Part shown: positions 31,814 to 44,359 of the stretch, piece after piece
How the letters are laid out: each line of letters begins with the position of its first letter
Numbering within the stretch: position 1 is the stretch's first letter
Origin: Cinclus cinclus
Lineage: Eukaryota; Chordata; Aves; Passeriformes; Cinclidae
DNA length: 64,000 nt
Assembly: GCF_963662255.1 (NCBI RefSeq)
Contig: NW_026912169.1
Coordinates: forward strand, 744,001-808,000
Direction: 5' to 3'
Notes under the pieces: generated by a model
Told to the model about the DNA's origin: nothing
The model's input: only the letters and a program-made list of their open reading frames with translations
The model's database searches: none
Position numbers and translations under genes: made by a program

Positions 31814-34800
31814 TTGGGTCACAATGGTTCCTTGCTTCTCTTAACCCCTGTGCTGTCACAATGCATCCCATGCCCTTTTAGGCCACTTGATGTCACAATG
31901 AATCATTTGATTCTTGGCCTCCATGGTGGCATAATTTTACCAGGTTTTACTTGGGCCCCATGCTTTCACAATTCATCCCTGCCCCTTTTAGGCCCATTGG
32001 TGACACAAGGGATCATTAGATTGTTAGCCTGCATTGGGTTACAATGGTTCCTTGCTTCTCTTAACCTCTGTGGTGTCACAATGCATCCCATGCCCTTTTA
32101 GGCCACTTGATGTCACAATGAATCATTTGATTCTTGGCCTCCATGGTGTCATAATGGTTCCTTGTTGCTATTGGGCCCCATGCTGTCACAATTCATCCCT
32201 GGCCCTTTTACGCCCCCTGGTGTCAAATGGGATCCTGGTATTATTAGCCTCCATTGTGTCACAATGGATCCTTGCTTCTCTTAACCTCTGTGGTGTCGCA
32301 ATGCATTCCAAGCCCTTTTAGGCCACTTGATGTCACAATGAATCATTTGATTCTTGGCCTTCATGGTGTCATAATGTTTCCTTGCTTCTATAGGTCCCCA
32401 TGCTGTCAAAGTTCATCCGTGGTCCTTTTGCGCCCCCTGGTGTCAAAAGGGATTCTTAGATTGTTAGCCTGCATTGGGTCACAATGGTTCCTTGCTTCTC
32501 TTAACCCCTGTGCTGTCACTATGCATCCCATGCCCTTTTAGGCCACTTGATGTCACAATGAATCATTTGATTCTTGGCCTCCATGGTGGCATAATTGTAC
32601 CAGGATTAACTTGGGCCCCATGCTTTCACAATTCATCCCTGCCCCTTTTAGGCCCATTGGTGTCGCAAGGGATCATTAGATTGTTAGCCTGCATTGGGTC
32701 ACAATGGTTCCTTGCTTCTCTTAACCCCTGTGCTGTCACAATGCATCCCATGCCCTTTTAGGCCACATGATGTCACAATGAATTATTTGATTCTTGGCCT
32801 CCATGGTGGCATAATAGATCCTTGCTTCTATTGGTCCCCGTGCTGTAACAATTCCTCCCAGGGCCCTTTTAGGCCCATTGGTGTCACAAGGGATCATTAG
32901 ATTGTTAGCCTGCATTGGGTCACAATGGTTCCTTGCTTCTCTTAACCTCTGTGGTGTCACAATGCATCCCATGCCCTTTTAGGCCACTTGATGTCACAAT
33001 GAATCATTTGATTCTTGGCCTCCATGGTGTCATAATCGTTCCTTGTTTCTATTGGGCCTCATGCTGTCACAATTCATCCCTGGCCCTTTTACGCCCCCTG
33101 GTGTCAAATGGGATCCTGGGATTATTAGCCTCCATTGGGTCACAATGGATCCTTGCTTCTCTTAACCCCTGTGCTGTCACAATGCATCCCATGCCCTTTT
33201 AGGCCACTTGATGTCACAATGAATCATTTGATTCTTGGCCTCCACGGTGGCATAATAGATCCTTGCTTCTATTGGTCCCCGTGCTGTAACAATCCATCCC
33301 TGGCCCTTTTTATACCCCCTGGTGCCACAAGGGATCATTAGATTGTTAGCCTGCATTGGGTCACAATGGTTCCTTGCTTCTCTTAACCTCTGTGCTGTCA
33401 CAATGCATTCCAAGACTTTTAGGCCACTTGGTCTTACAATGAACCATTTGATTCTTGGCCTTCATGGTGTCATAATGGTTCCTTGCTTCTATAGGTCCCC
33501 ATGCTGTCAAAGTTCATCCGTGGTCCTTTTGCGCCCCCTGATGTCAAAAGGGATTGTTAGATTGTTAGCCTGCATTGGGTCACAATGGTTCCTTGCTTCT
33601 CTTAACCCCTGTGCTGTCACAATGCATCCCATGCCCTTTTAGGCCACTTGATGTCACAATGAATCATTTGATTCTTGGCCTCCACGGTGGCATAATAGAT
33701 CCTTGCTTCTATTGGTCCCCGTGCTGTAACAATCCATCCCTGGCCCTTTTTATACCCCCTGTTGCCAAAAGGGATCATTAGATTGTTAGCCTGCATTGGG
33801 TCACAATGTTTCCTTGCTTCTCTTAACCTCTGTGGTGTCACAATGCATTCCAAGACTTTTAGGCCACTTGGTCTTACAATGAACCATTTGATTCTTGGCC
33901 TTCATGGTGTCATAATGGTTCCTTGCTTCTATAGGTCCCCATGCTGTCAGAGTTCATCCGTGGTCCTTTTGCGCCCCCTGGTGTCAAAAGGGATCGTTAG
34001 ATTGTTAGCCTGCATTGGGTCACAATCGTTCCTTGCTTCTCTTAACCTCTGTGGTGTCACAATGCATCCCATGCCCTTTTAGGCCACATGATGTCACAAT
34101 GAATTATTTGATTCTTGGCCTCCATGGTGGCATAATAGATCCTTGCTTCTATTGGTCCCCGTGCTGTAACAATTCATCCCTGGCCCTTTTAGGCCCATTG
34201 GTGTCACAAGGGATCATTAGATTGTTAGCCTGTATTGGGTCACAATGGTTCCTTGCTTCTCTTAACCCCTGTGCTGTCACAATGCATCCCATGCCCTTTT
34301 AGGCCACTTGATGTCACAATGAATCTTTTGATTCTTGGCCCCCATGGTGTCATAATGGTTCCTTGTTTCTATTGGGCCCCATGCTGTCACAATTCATCCC
34401 TGGCCCTTTTACGCCCCCTGGTGTCAAATGGGATCCTGGGATTATTAGCCTCCATTGGGTCACAATGGATCCTTGCTTCTCTTAACCCCTGTGCAGTCAC
34501 AATGCATCCCATGCACTTTTAGGCCACTTGATGTCACAATGAATCATTTGATTCTTGGCCTCCACGGTGGCATAATAGATCCTTGCTTCTATTGGTCCCC
34601 GTGCTGTAACAATCCATCCCTGGCCCTTTTTATACCCCCTGGTGCCAAAAGGGACCATTAGATTGTTAGCCTGCATTGGGTCACAATGGTTCCTTGCTTC
34701 TCTTAACCTCTGTGGTGTCACAATGCATTCCAAGACTTTTAGGCCACTTGGTCTTACAATGAACCATTTGATTCTTGGCCTTCATGGTGTCATAATGGTT

Positions 34801-35114
34801 CCTTGCTTCTATAGGTCCCCATGCTGTCAGAGTTCATCCGTGGTCCTTTTGCGCCCCCTGGTGTCAAAAGGGATTCTTAGATTGTTAGCCTGCATTGGGT
34901 CACAATATTTCCTTGCTTCTCTTAACCCCTGTGGTGTCACAATGCATCCCATGCCCTTTTAGGCCACTTGATGTCACAATGAATCATTTGATTCTTGGCC
35001 TCCATGGTGGCGTAATTGTACCAGGTTTTAATTGGGCCCCATGCTTTCACAATACATCCCTGCCCCTTTTAGGCCCATTGGTGTCAAAAGGGATCATTAG
35101 ATTGTTAGCCTGCA
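31814..35114 (+). repeat. Region 4a: fifteen-monomer unit (3,301 bases)
   Basis: Class and start: S31814 T32034 R32254 S32474 P32694 T32915 Q33135 V33356 Q33575 V33796 W34015 T34235 Q34455 V34676 U34895. The first ten monomers (to 34014) recur at 35115-37315. Rare markers shared with that copy are gggttacaatgg and ccttgttgctattgg in T32034, gtcgcaatgcattcc at the R boundary, ccaggattaactt in S32474, ataatcgttcc and gggcctcatgc in T32915, and gtcaaagttc in R and V. W34015 to U34895 match 38417-39516 instead, with gtgcagtcac in Q and gggaccatt in its F as markers. Confidence 0.9.
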
Positions 35115-36435
35115 TTGGGTCACAATGGTTCCTTGCTTCTCTTAACCCCTGTGCTGTCACAATGCATCCCATGCCCTTTTAGGCCACTTGATGTCACAAT
35201 GAATCATTTGATTCTTGGCCTCCATGGTGGCATAATTTTACCAGGTTTTACTTGGGCCCCATGCTTTCACAATTCATCCCTGCCCCTTTTAGGCCCATTG
35301 GTGACACAAGGGATCATTAGATTGTTAGCCTGCATTGGGTTACAATGGTTCCTTGCTTCTCTTAACCTCTGTGGTGTCACAATGCATCCCATGCCCTTTT
35401 AGGCCACTTGATGTCACAATGAATCATTTGATTCTTGGCCTCCATGGTGTCATAATGGTTCCTTGTTGCTATTGGGCCCCATGCTGTCACAATTCATCCC
35501 TGGCCCTTTTACGCCCCCTGGTGTCAAATGGGATCCTGGGATTATTAGCCTCCATTGGGTCACAATGGATCCTTGCTTCTCTTAACCTCTGTGGTGTCGC
35601 AATGCATTCCAAGCCCTTTTAGGCCACTTGATGTCACAATGAATCATTTGATTCTTGGCCTTCATGGTGTCATAATGTTTCCTTGCTTCTATAGGTCCCC
35701 ATGCTGTCAAAGTTCATCCGTGGTCCTTTTGCGCCCCCTGGTGTCAAAAGGGATTCTTAGATTGTTAGCCTGCATTGGGTCACAATGGTTCCTTGCTTCT
35801 CTTAACCCCTGTGCTGTCACAATGCATCCCATGCCCTTTTAGGCCACTTGATGTCACAATGAATCATTTGATTCTTGGCCTCCATGGTGGCATAATTGTA
35901 CCAGGATTAACTTGGCCCCCATGCTTTCACAATTCATCCCTGCCCCTTTTAGGCCCATTGGTGTCGCAAGGGATCATTAGATTGTTAGCCTGCATTGGGT
36001 CACAATGGTTCCTTGCTTCTCTTAACCCCTGTGCTGTCACAATGCATCCCATGCCCTTTTAGGCCACATGATGTCACAATGAATTATTTGATTCTTGGCC
36101 TCCATGGTGGCATAATAGATCCTTGCTTCTATTGGTCCCCGTGCTGTAACAATTCCTCCCAGGGCCCTTTTAGGCCCATTGGTGTCACAAGGGATCATTA
36201 GATTGTTAGCCTGCATTGGGTCACAATGGTTCCTTGCTTCTCTTAACCTCTGTGGTGTCACAATGCATCCCATGCCCTTTTAGGCCACTTGATGTCACAA
36301 TGAATCATTTGATTCTTGGCCTCCATGGTGTCATAATCGTTCCTTGTTTCTATTGGGCCTCATGCTGTCACAATTCATCCCTGGCCCTTTTACGCCCCCT
36401 GGTGTCAAATGGGATCCTGGGATTATTAGCCTCCA
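35115..36435 (+). repeat. Region 4b: six monomers leading into the 18-mer HOR
   Basis: Class and start: S35115 T35335 R35555 S35775 P35995 T36216. It matches 31814-33134 at an offset of 3,301 bases, with all the rare markers listed there. Private differences are small: cttggccccc in S35775 for cttgggcccc, and ccattgggtc in A of R35555 where the earlier copy has ccattgtgtc. Together with Q-V-Q-V at 36436-37315 it is the second copy of the ten-monomer block. Confidence 0.9.
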
Positions 36436-39400
36436 TTGGGTCACAATGGATCCTTGCTTCTCTTAACGCCTGTGGTGTCACAATGCATCCCATGCCCTTT
36501 TAGGCCACTTGATGTCACAATGAATCATTTGATTCTTGGCCTCCACGGTGGCATAATAGATCCTTGCTTCTATTGGTCCCCGTGCTGTAACAATCCATCC
36601 CTGGCCCTTTTTATACCCCCTGGTGCCACAAGGGATCATTAGATTGTTAGCCTGCATTGGGTCACAATGGTTCCTTGCTTCTCTTAACCTCTGTGCTGTC
36701 ACAATGCATTCCAAGACTTTTAGGCCACTTGGTCTTACAATGAACCATTTGATTCTTGGCCTTCATGGTGTCATAATGGTTCCTTGCTTCTATAGGTCCC
36801 CATGCTGTCAAAGTTCATCCGTGGTCCTTTTGCGCCCCCTGATGTCAAAAGGGATTGTTAGATTGTTAGCCTGCATTGGGTCACAATGGTTCCTTGCTTC
36901 TCTTAACCCCTGTGCTGTCACAATGCATCCCATGCCCTTTTAGGCCACTTGATGTCACAATGAATCATTTGATTCTTGGCCTCCACGGTGGCATAATAGA
37001 TCCTTGCTTCTATTGGTCCCCGTGCTGTAACAATCCATCCCTGGCCCTTTTTATACCCCCTGGTGCCACAAGGGATCATTAGATTGTTAGCCTGCATTGG
37101 GTCACAATGGTTCCTTGCTTCTCTTAACCTCTGTGCTGTCACAATGCATTCCAAGACTTTTAGGCCACTTGGTCTTACAATGAACAATTTGATTCTTGGC
37201 CTTCATGGTGTCATAATGGTTCCTTGCTTCTATAGGTCCCCATGCTGTCAGAGTTCATCCGTGGTCCTTTTGCGCCCCCTGGTGTCAAAAGGGATCGTTA
37301 GATTGTTAGCCTGCATTGGGTCACAATCGTTCCTTGCTTCTCTTAACCTCTGTGGTGTCACAATGCATCCCATGCCCTTTTAGGCCACATGATGTCACAA
37401 TGAATTATTTGATTCTTGGCCTCCATGGTGGCATAATAGATCCTTGCTTCTATTGGTCCCCGTGCTGTAACAATTCCTCCCAGGGCCCTTTTAGGCCCAT
37501 TGCTGTCACAAGGGATCATTAGATTGTTAGCCTGCATTGGGTCACAATCGTTCCTTGCTTCTCTTAACCTCTGTGGTGTCACAATGCATCCCATGCCCTT
37601 TTAGGCCACTTGATGTCACAATGAATCATTTGATTCTTGGCCTCCATGGTGTCATAATGGTTCCTTGTTTCTATTGGGCCCCATGCTGTCACAATTCATC
37701 CCTGGCCCTTTTAAGCCCCCTGGTGTCAAATGGGATCCTGGGATTATTAGCCTCCATTGGGTCACAATGGATCCTTGCTTCTCTAAACCCCTGTGGTGTC
37801 ACAATGCATCCCATGCCCTTTTAGGCCACTTGATGTCACAATGAATCATTTGATTCTTGGCCTCCACGGTGGCATAATAGATCCTTGCTTCTATTGGTCC
37901 CCATGCTGTAACAATCCATCCCTGGCCCTTTTTATACCCCCTGGTGCCAAAAGGGATCATTAGATTGTTAGCCTGCATTGGGTCACAATGGTTCCTTGCT
38001 TCTCTTAACCTCTGTGGTGTCACAATGCATTCCAAGACTTTTAGGCCACTTGGTCTTACAATGAATCATTTGATTCTTGGCCTTCATGGTGTCATAATGG
38101 TTCCTTGCTTCTATAGGTCCCCATGATGTCAGAGTTCATCCGTGGTCCTTTTGCGCCCCCTGATGTCATAAGGGATTCTTAGATTGTTAGCCTGCATTGG
38201 GTCACAATGGTTCCTTGCTTCTCTTAACCCCTGTGCTGTCACAATGCATCCCATGCCCTTTTAGGCCACTTGATGTCACAATGAATTATTTCATTCTTGG
38301 CCTCCATGGTGGCGTAATTGTACCAGGTTTTAATTGGGCCCCATGCTTTCACAATATATCCCTGCCCCTTTTAGGCCCATTGGTGTCAAAAGGGATCATT
38401 AGATTGTTAGCCTGCATTGGGTCACAATGGTTCCTTGCTTCTCTTAACCCCAGTGCTGTCACAATGCATCCCATGCCCTTTTAGGCCACTCGATGTCACA
38501 ATGAATTATTTGATTCTTGGCCTCCATGGTGGCATAATAGATCCTTGCTTCTATTGGTCCCCGTGCTGTAACAATTCATCCCTGGCCCTTTTAGGCCCAT
38601 TGGTGTCACAAGGGATCATTAGATTGTTAGCCTGTATTGGGTCACAATGGTTCCTTGCTTCTCTTAACCCCTGTGCTGTCACAATGCATCCCATGCCCTT
38701 TTAGGCCACTTGATGTCACAATGAATCTTTTGATTCTTGGCCCCCATGGTGTCATAATGGTTCCTTGTTTCTATTGGGCCCCATGCTGTCACAATTCATC
38801 CCTGGCCCTTTTACGCCCCCTGGTGTCAAATGGGATCCTGGGATTATTAGCCTCCATTGGGTCACAATGGATCCTTGCTTCTCTTAACCCCTGTGCAGTC
38901 ACAATGCATCCCATGCACTTTTAGGCCACTTGATGTCACAATGAATCATTTGATTCTTGGCCTCCACGGTGGCATAATAGATCCTTGCTTCTATTGGTCC
39001 CCGTGCTGTAACAATCCATCCCTGGCCCTTTTTATACCCCCTGGTGCCAAAAGGGACCATTAGATTGTTAGCCTGCATTGGGTCACAATGGTTCCTTGCT
39101 TCTCTTAACCTCTGTGGTGTCACAATGCATTCCAAGACTTTTAGGCCACTTGGTCTTACAATGAACCATTTGATTCTTGGCCTTCATGGTGTCATAATGG
39201 TTCCTTGCTTCTATAGGTCCCCATGCTGTCAGAGTTCATCCGTGGTCCTTTTGCGCCCCCTGGTGTCAAAAGGGATTCTTAGATTGTTAGCCTGCATTGG
39301 GTCACAATGTTTCCTTGCTTCTCTTAACCCCTGTGGTGTCACAATGCATCCCATGCCCTTTTAGGCCACTTGATGTCACAATGAATCATTTGATTCTTGG

Positions 39401-40397
39401 CCTCCATGGTGGCGTAATTGTACCAGGTTTTAATTGGGCCCCATGCTTTCACAATACATCCCTGCCCCTTTTAGGCCCATTGGTGTCAAAAGGGATCATT
39501 AGATTGTTAGCCTGCATTGGGTCACAATGGTTCCTTGCTTCTCTTAACCCCTGTGCTGTCACAATGCATCCCATGCCCTTTTAGGCCACTTGATGTCACA
39601 ATGAATCTTTTGATTCTTGGCCCCCATGGTGTCATAATGGTTCCTTGTTTCTATTGGACCCCATGCTGTCACAATTCATCCCTGGCCCTTTTACGCCCCC
39701 TGGTGTCAAATGGGATCCTGGGATTATTAGCCTCCATTGAGTCACAATGGATCCTTGCTTCTCTTAACCCCTGTGGTGGCCCAATGCATCCCATGCCCTT
39801 TTAGGCCACTTGATGTCACAATGAATCATTTGATTCTTGGCCTCCACGGTGGCATAATAGATCCTTGCTTCTATTGGCCCCCGTGCTGTAACAATCCATC
39901 CCTGGCCCTTTTTATACCCCCTGGTGCCACAAGGGATCATTAGATTGTTAGCCTGCATTGGGTCACAATCGTTCCTTGCTTCTCTTAACCTCTGTGGTGT
40001 CACAATGCATCCCATGCCCTTTTAGGCCACTTGATGTCACAATGAATCATTTGATTCTTGGTCTCCACGGTGTCATAATGGTTCCTTGTTTCTATTGGGC
40101 CCCATGCTGTCACAATTCATCCCTGGCCCTTTTGCGCCCCCTGGTGTCAAATGGGATCCTGGGATTATTAGCCTCCATTGGGTCACAATGGATCCTTGTT
40201 TCTCTTAACCTCTGTGGTGTCACAATGCATTCCAAGCCCTTTTAGGCCACTTGATGTCACAATGAATCATTTGATTCTTGTCCTTCATGGTGTCATAATG
40301 TTTCCTTGCTTCTAGAGGTCCCCATGCTGTCAGAGTTCATCCGTGGTCCTTTTGCGCCCCCTGGTGTCAAAAGGGATCGTTAGATTGTTAGCCTGCA
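36436..40397 (+). repeat. Eighteen-monomer HOR, copy 1 (3,962 bases)
   Basis: Class and start: Q36436 V36657 Q36876 V37097 P37316 T37537 Q37757 V37978 U38197 W38417 T38637 Q38857 V39078 U39297 T39517 Q39737 T39958 R40178. The next copy starts exactly at 40398. Shared markers are ttctctaaacccc opening Q, catgatgtcagag and gatgtcataagg in V, atttcattctt and caatatatcc in U, gtgcagtcac in Q38857, cattgagtcac, ggcccaatgc and attggcccccgtg in Q39737, and ttggtctccac in T39958. Private changes include ccccagtgctg at 38448 and ggtgtcac instead of ggtggcac near 37795. Confidence 0.94.
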
Positions 40398-43300
40398 TTG
40401 GGTCACAATCGTTCCTTGCTTCTCTTAACCTCTGTGGTGTCACAATGCATCCCATGCCCTTTTAGGCCACATGATGTCACAATGAATTATTTGATTCTTG
40501 GCCTCCATGGTGGCATAATAGATCCTTGCTTCTATTGGTCCCCGTGCTGTAACAATCCATCCCTGGCCCTTTTTATACCCCCTGGTGCCACAAGGGATCA
40601 TTAGATTGTTAGCCTGCATTGGGTCACAATGGTTCCTTGCTTCTCTTAACCTCTGTGCTGTCACAATGCATTCCAAGACTTTTAGGCCACTTGGTCTTAC
40701 AATGAACCATTTGATTCTTGGCCTTCATGGTGTCATAATGGTTCCTTGCTTCTATAGGTCCCCATGCTGTCAAAGTTCATCCGTGGTCCTTTTGCGCCCC
40801 CTGATGTCAAAAGGGATTGTTAGATTGTTAGCCTGCATTGGGTCACAATGGTTCCTTGCTTCTCTTAACCCCTGTGCTGTCACAATGCATCCCATGCCCT
40901 TTTAGGCCACTTGATGTCACAATGAATCATTTGATTCTTGGCCTCCACGGTGGCATAATAGATCCTTGCTTCTATTGGTCCCCGTGCTGTAACAATCCAT
41001 CCCTGGCCCTTTTTATACCCCCTGGTGCCACAAGGGATCATTAGATTGTTAGCCTGCATTGGGTCACAATGGTTCCTTGCTTCTCTTAACCTCTGTGCTG
41101 TCACAATGCATTCCAAGACTTTTAGGCCACTTGGTCTTACAATGAACAATTTGATTCTTGGCCTTCATGGTGTCATAATGGTTCCTTGCTTCTATAGGTC
41201 CCCATGCTGTCAGAGTTCATCCGTGGTCCTTTTGCGCCCCCTGGTGTCAAAAGGGATCGTTAGATTGTTAGCCTGCATTGGGTCACAATCGTTCCTTGCT
41301 TCTCTTAACCTCTGTGGTGTCACAATGCATCCCATGCCCTTTTAGGCCACATGATGTCACAATGAATTATTTGATTCTTGGCCTCCATGGTGGCATAATA
41401 GATCCTTGCTTCTATTGGTCCCCGTGCTGTAACAATTCCTCCCAGGGCCCTTTTAGGCCCATTGCTGTCACAAGGGATCATTAGATTGTTAGCCTGCATT
41501 GGGTCACAATCGTTCCTTGCTTCTCTTAACCTCTGTGGTGTCACAATGCATCCCATGCCCTTTTAGGCCACTTGATGTCACAATGAATCATTTGATTCTT
41601 GGCCTCCATGGTGTCATAATGGTTCCTTGTTTCTATTGGGCCCCATGCTGTCACAATTCATCCCTGGCCCTTTTAAGCCCCCTGGTGTCAAATGGGATCC
41701 TGGGATTATTAGCCTCCATTGGGTCACAATGGATCCTTGCTTCTCTAAACCCCTGTGGTGGCACAATGCATCCCATGCCCTTTTAGGCCACTTGATGTCA
41801 CAATGAATCATTTGATTCTTGGCCTCCACGGTGGCATAATAGATCCTTGCTTCTATTGGTCCCCATGCTGTAACAATCCATCCCTGGCCCTTTTTATACC
41901 CCCTGGTGCCAAAAGGGATCATTAGATTGTTAGCCTGCATTGGGTCACAATGGTTCCTTGCTTCTCTTAACCTCTGTGGTGTCACAATGCATTCCAAGAC
42001 TTTTAGGCCACTTGGTCTTACAATGAATCATTTGATTCTTGGCCTTCATGGTGTCATAATGGTTCCTTGCTTCTATAGGTCCCCATGATGTCAGAGTTCA
42101 TCCGTGGTCCTTTTGCGCCCCCTGATGTCATAAGGGATTCTTAGATTGTTAGCCTGCATTGGGTCACAATGGTTCCTTGCTTCTCTTAACCCCTGTGCTG
42201 TCACAATGCATCCCATGCCCTTTTAGGCCACTTGATGTCACAATGAATTATTTCATTCTTGGCCTCCATGGTGGCGTAATTGTACCAGGTTTTAATTGGG
42301 CCCCATGCTTTCACAATATATCCCTGCCCCTTTTAGGCCCATTGGTGTCAAAAGGGATCATTAGATTGTTAGCCTGCATTGGGTCACAATGGTTCCTTGC
42401 TTCTCTTAACCCCTGTGCTGTCACAATGCATCCCATGCCCTTTTAGGCCACTCGATGTCACAATGAATTATTTGATTCTTGGCCTCCATGGTGGCATAAT
42501 AGATCCTTGCTTCTATTGGTCCTCGTGCTGTAACAATTCATCCCTGGCCCTTTTAGGCCCATTGGTGTCACAAGGGATCATTAGATTGTTAGCCTGTATT
42601 GGGTCACAATGGTTCCTTGCTTCTCTTAACCCCTGTGGTGTCACAATGCATCCCATGCCCTTTTAGGCCACTTGATGTCACAATGAATCTTTTGATTCTT
42701 GGCCCCCATGGTGTCATAATGGTTCCTTGTTTCTATTGGGCCCCATGCTGTCACAATTCATCCCTGGCCCTTTTACGCCCCCTGGTGTCAAATGGGATCC
42801 TGGGATTATTAGCCTCCATTGGGTCACAATGGATCCTTGCTTCTCTTAACCCCTGTGCAGTCACAATGCATCCCATGCACTTTTAGGCCACTTGATGTCA
42901 CAATGAATCATTTGATTCTTGGCCTCCACGGTGGCATAATAGATCCTTGCTTCTATTGGTCCCCGTGCTGTAACAATCCATCCCTGGCCCTTTTTATACC
43001 CCCTGGTGCCAAAAGGGACCATTAGATTGTTAGCCTGCATTGGGTCACAATGGTTCCTTGCTTCTCTTAACCTCTGTGGTGTCACAATGCATTCCAAGAC
43101 TTTTAGGCCACTTGGTCTTACAATGAACCATTTGATTCTTGGCCTTCATGGTGTCATAATGGTTCCTTGCTTCTATAGGTCCCCATGCTGTCAGAGTTCA
43201 TCCGTGGTCCTTTTGCGCCCCCTGGTGTCAAAAGGGATTCTTAGATTGTTAGCCTGCATTGGGTCACAATGTTTCCTTGCTTCTCTTAACCCCTGTGCTG

Positions 43301-44359
43301 TCACAATGCATCCCATGCCCTTTTAGGCCACTTGATGTCACAATGAATCATTTGATTCTTGGCCTCCATGGTGGCGTAATTGTACCAGGTTTTAATTGGG
43401 CCCCATGCTTTCACAATACATCCCTGCCCCTTTTAGGCCCATTGGTGTCAAAAGGGATCATTAGATTGTTAGCCTGCATTGGGTCACAATGGTTCCTTGC
43501 TTCTCTTAACCCCTGTGCTGTCACAATGCATCCCATGCCCTTTTAGGCCACTTGATGTCACAATGAATCTTTTGATTCTTGGCCCCCATGGTGTCATAAT
43601 GGTTCCTTGTTTCTATTGGACCCCATGCTGTCACAATTCATCCCTGGCCCTTTTACGCCCCCTGGTGTCAAATGGGATCCTGGGATTATTAGCCTCCATT
43701 GAGTCACAATGGATCCTTGCTTCTCTTAACCCCTGTGGTGGCCCAATGCATCCCATGCCCTTTTAGGCCACTTGATGTCACAATGAATCATTTGATTCTT
43801 GGCCTCCACGGTGGCATAATAGATCCTTGCTTCTATTGGCCCCCGTGCTGTAACAATCCATCCCTGGCCCTTTTTATACCCCCTGGTGCCACAAGGGATC
43901 ATTAGATTGTTAGCCTGCATTGGGTCACAATCGTTCCTTGCTTCTCTTAACCTCTGTGGTGTCACAATGCATCCCATGCCCTTTTAGGCCACTTGATGTC
44001 ACAATGAATCATTTGATTCTTGGTCTCCACGGTGTCATAATGGTTCCTTGTTTCTATTGGGCCCCATGCTGTCACAATTCATCCCTGGCCCTTTTGCGCC
44101 CCCTGGTGTCAAATGGGATCCTGGGATTATTAGCCTCCATTGGGTCACAATGGATCCTTGTTTCTCTTAACCTCTGTGGTGTCACAATGCATTCCAAGCC
44201 CTTTTAGGCCACTTGATGTCACAATGAATCATTTGATTCTTGTCCTTCATGGTGTCATAATGTTTCCTTGCTTCTATAGGTCCCCATGCTGTCAGAGTTC
44301 ATCCGTGGTCCTTTTGCGCCCCCTGGTGTCAAAAGGGATCGTTAGATTGTTAGCCTGCA
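40398..44359 (+). repeat. Eighteen-monomer HOR, copy 2 (3,962 bases)
   Basis: Class and start: Q40398 V40619 Q40838 V41059 P41278 T41499 Q41719 V41940 U42159 W42379 T42599 Q42819 V43040 U43259 T43479 Q43699 T43920 R44140. It carries the same rare markers as copy 1. Its first monomer is the crossover junction. Up to 40510 it matches the P that follows R elsewhere in the HOR (cacatgatg, aattattt, ccatgg). From 40556 it is Q (aatccatccctgg and the tttttata run). Private changes include ggtcctcgtgc at 42521. Confidence 0.94.
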
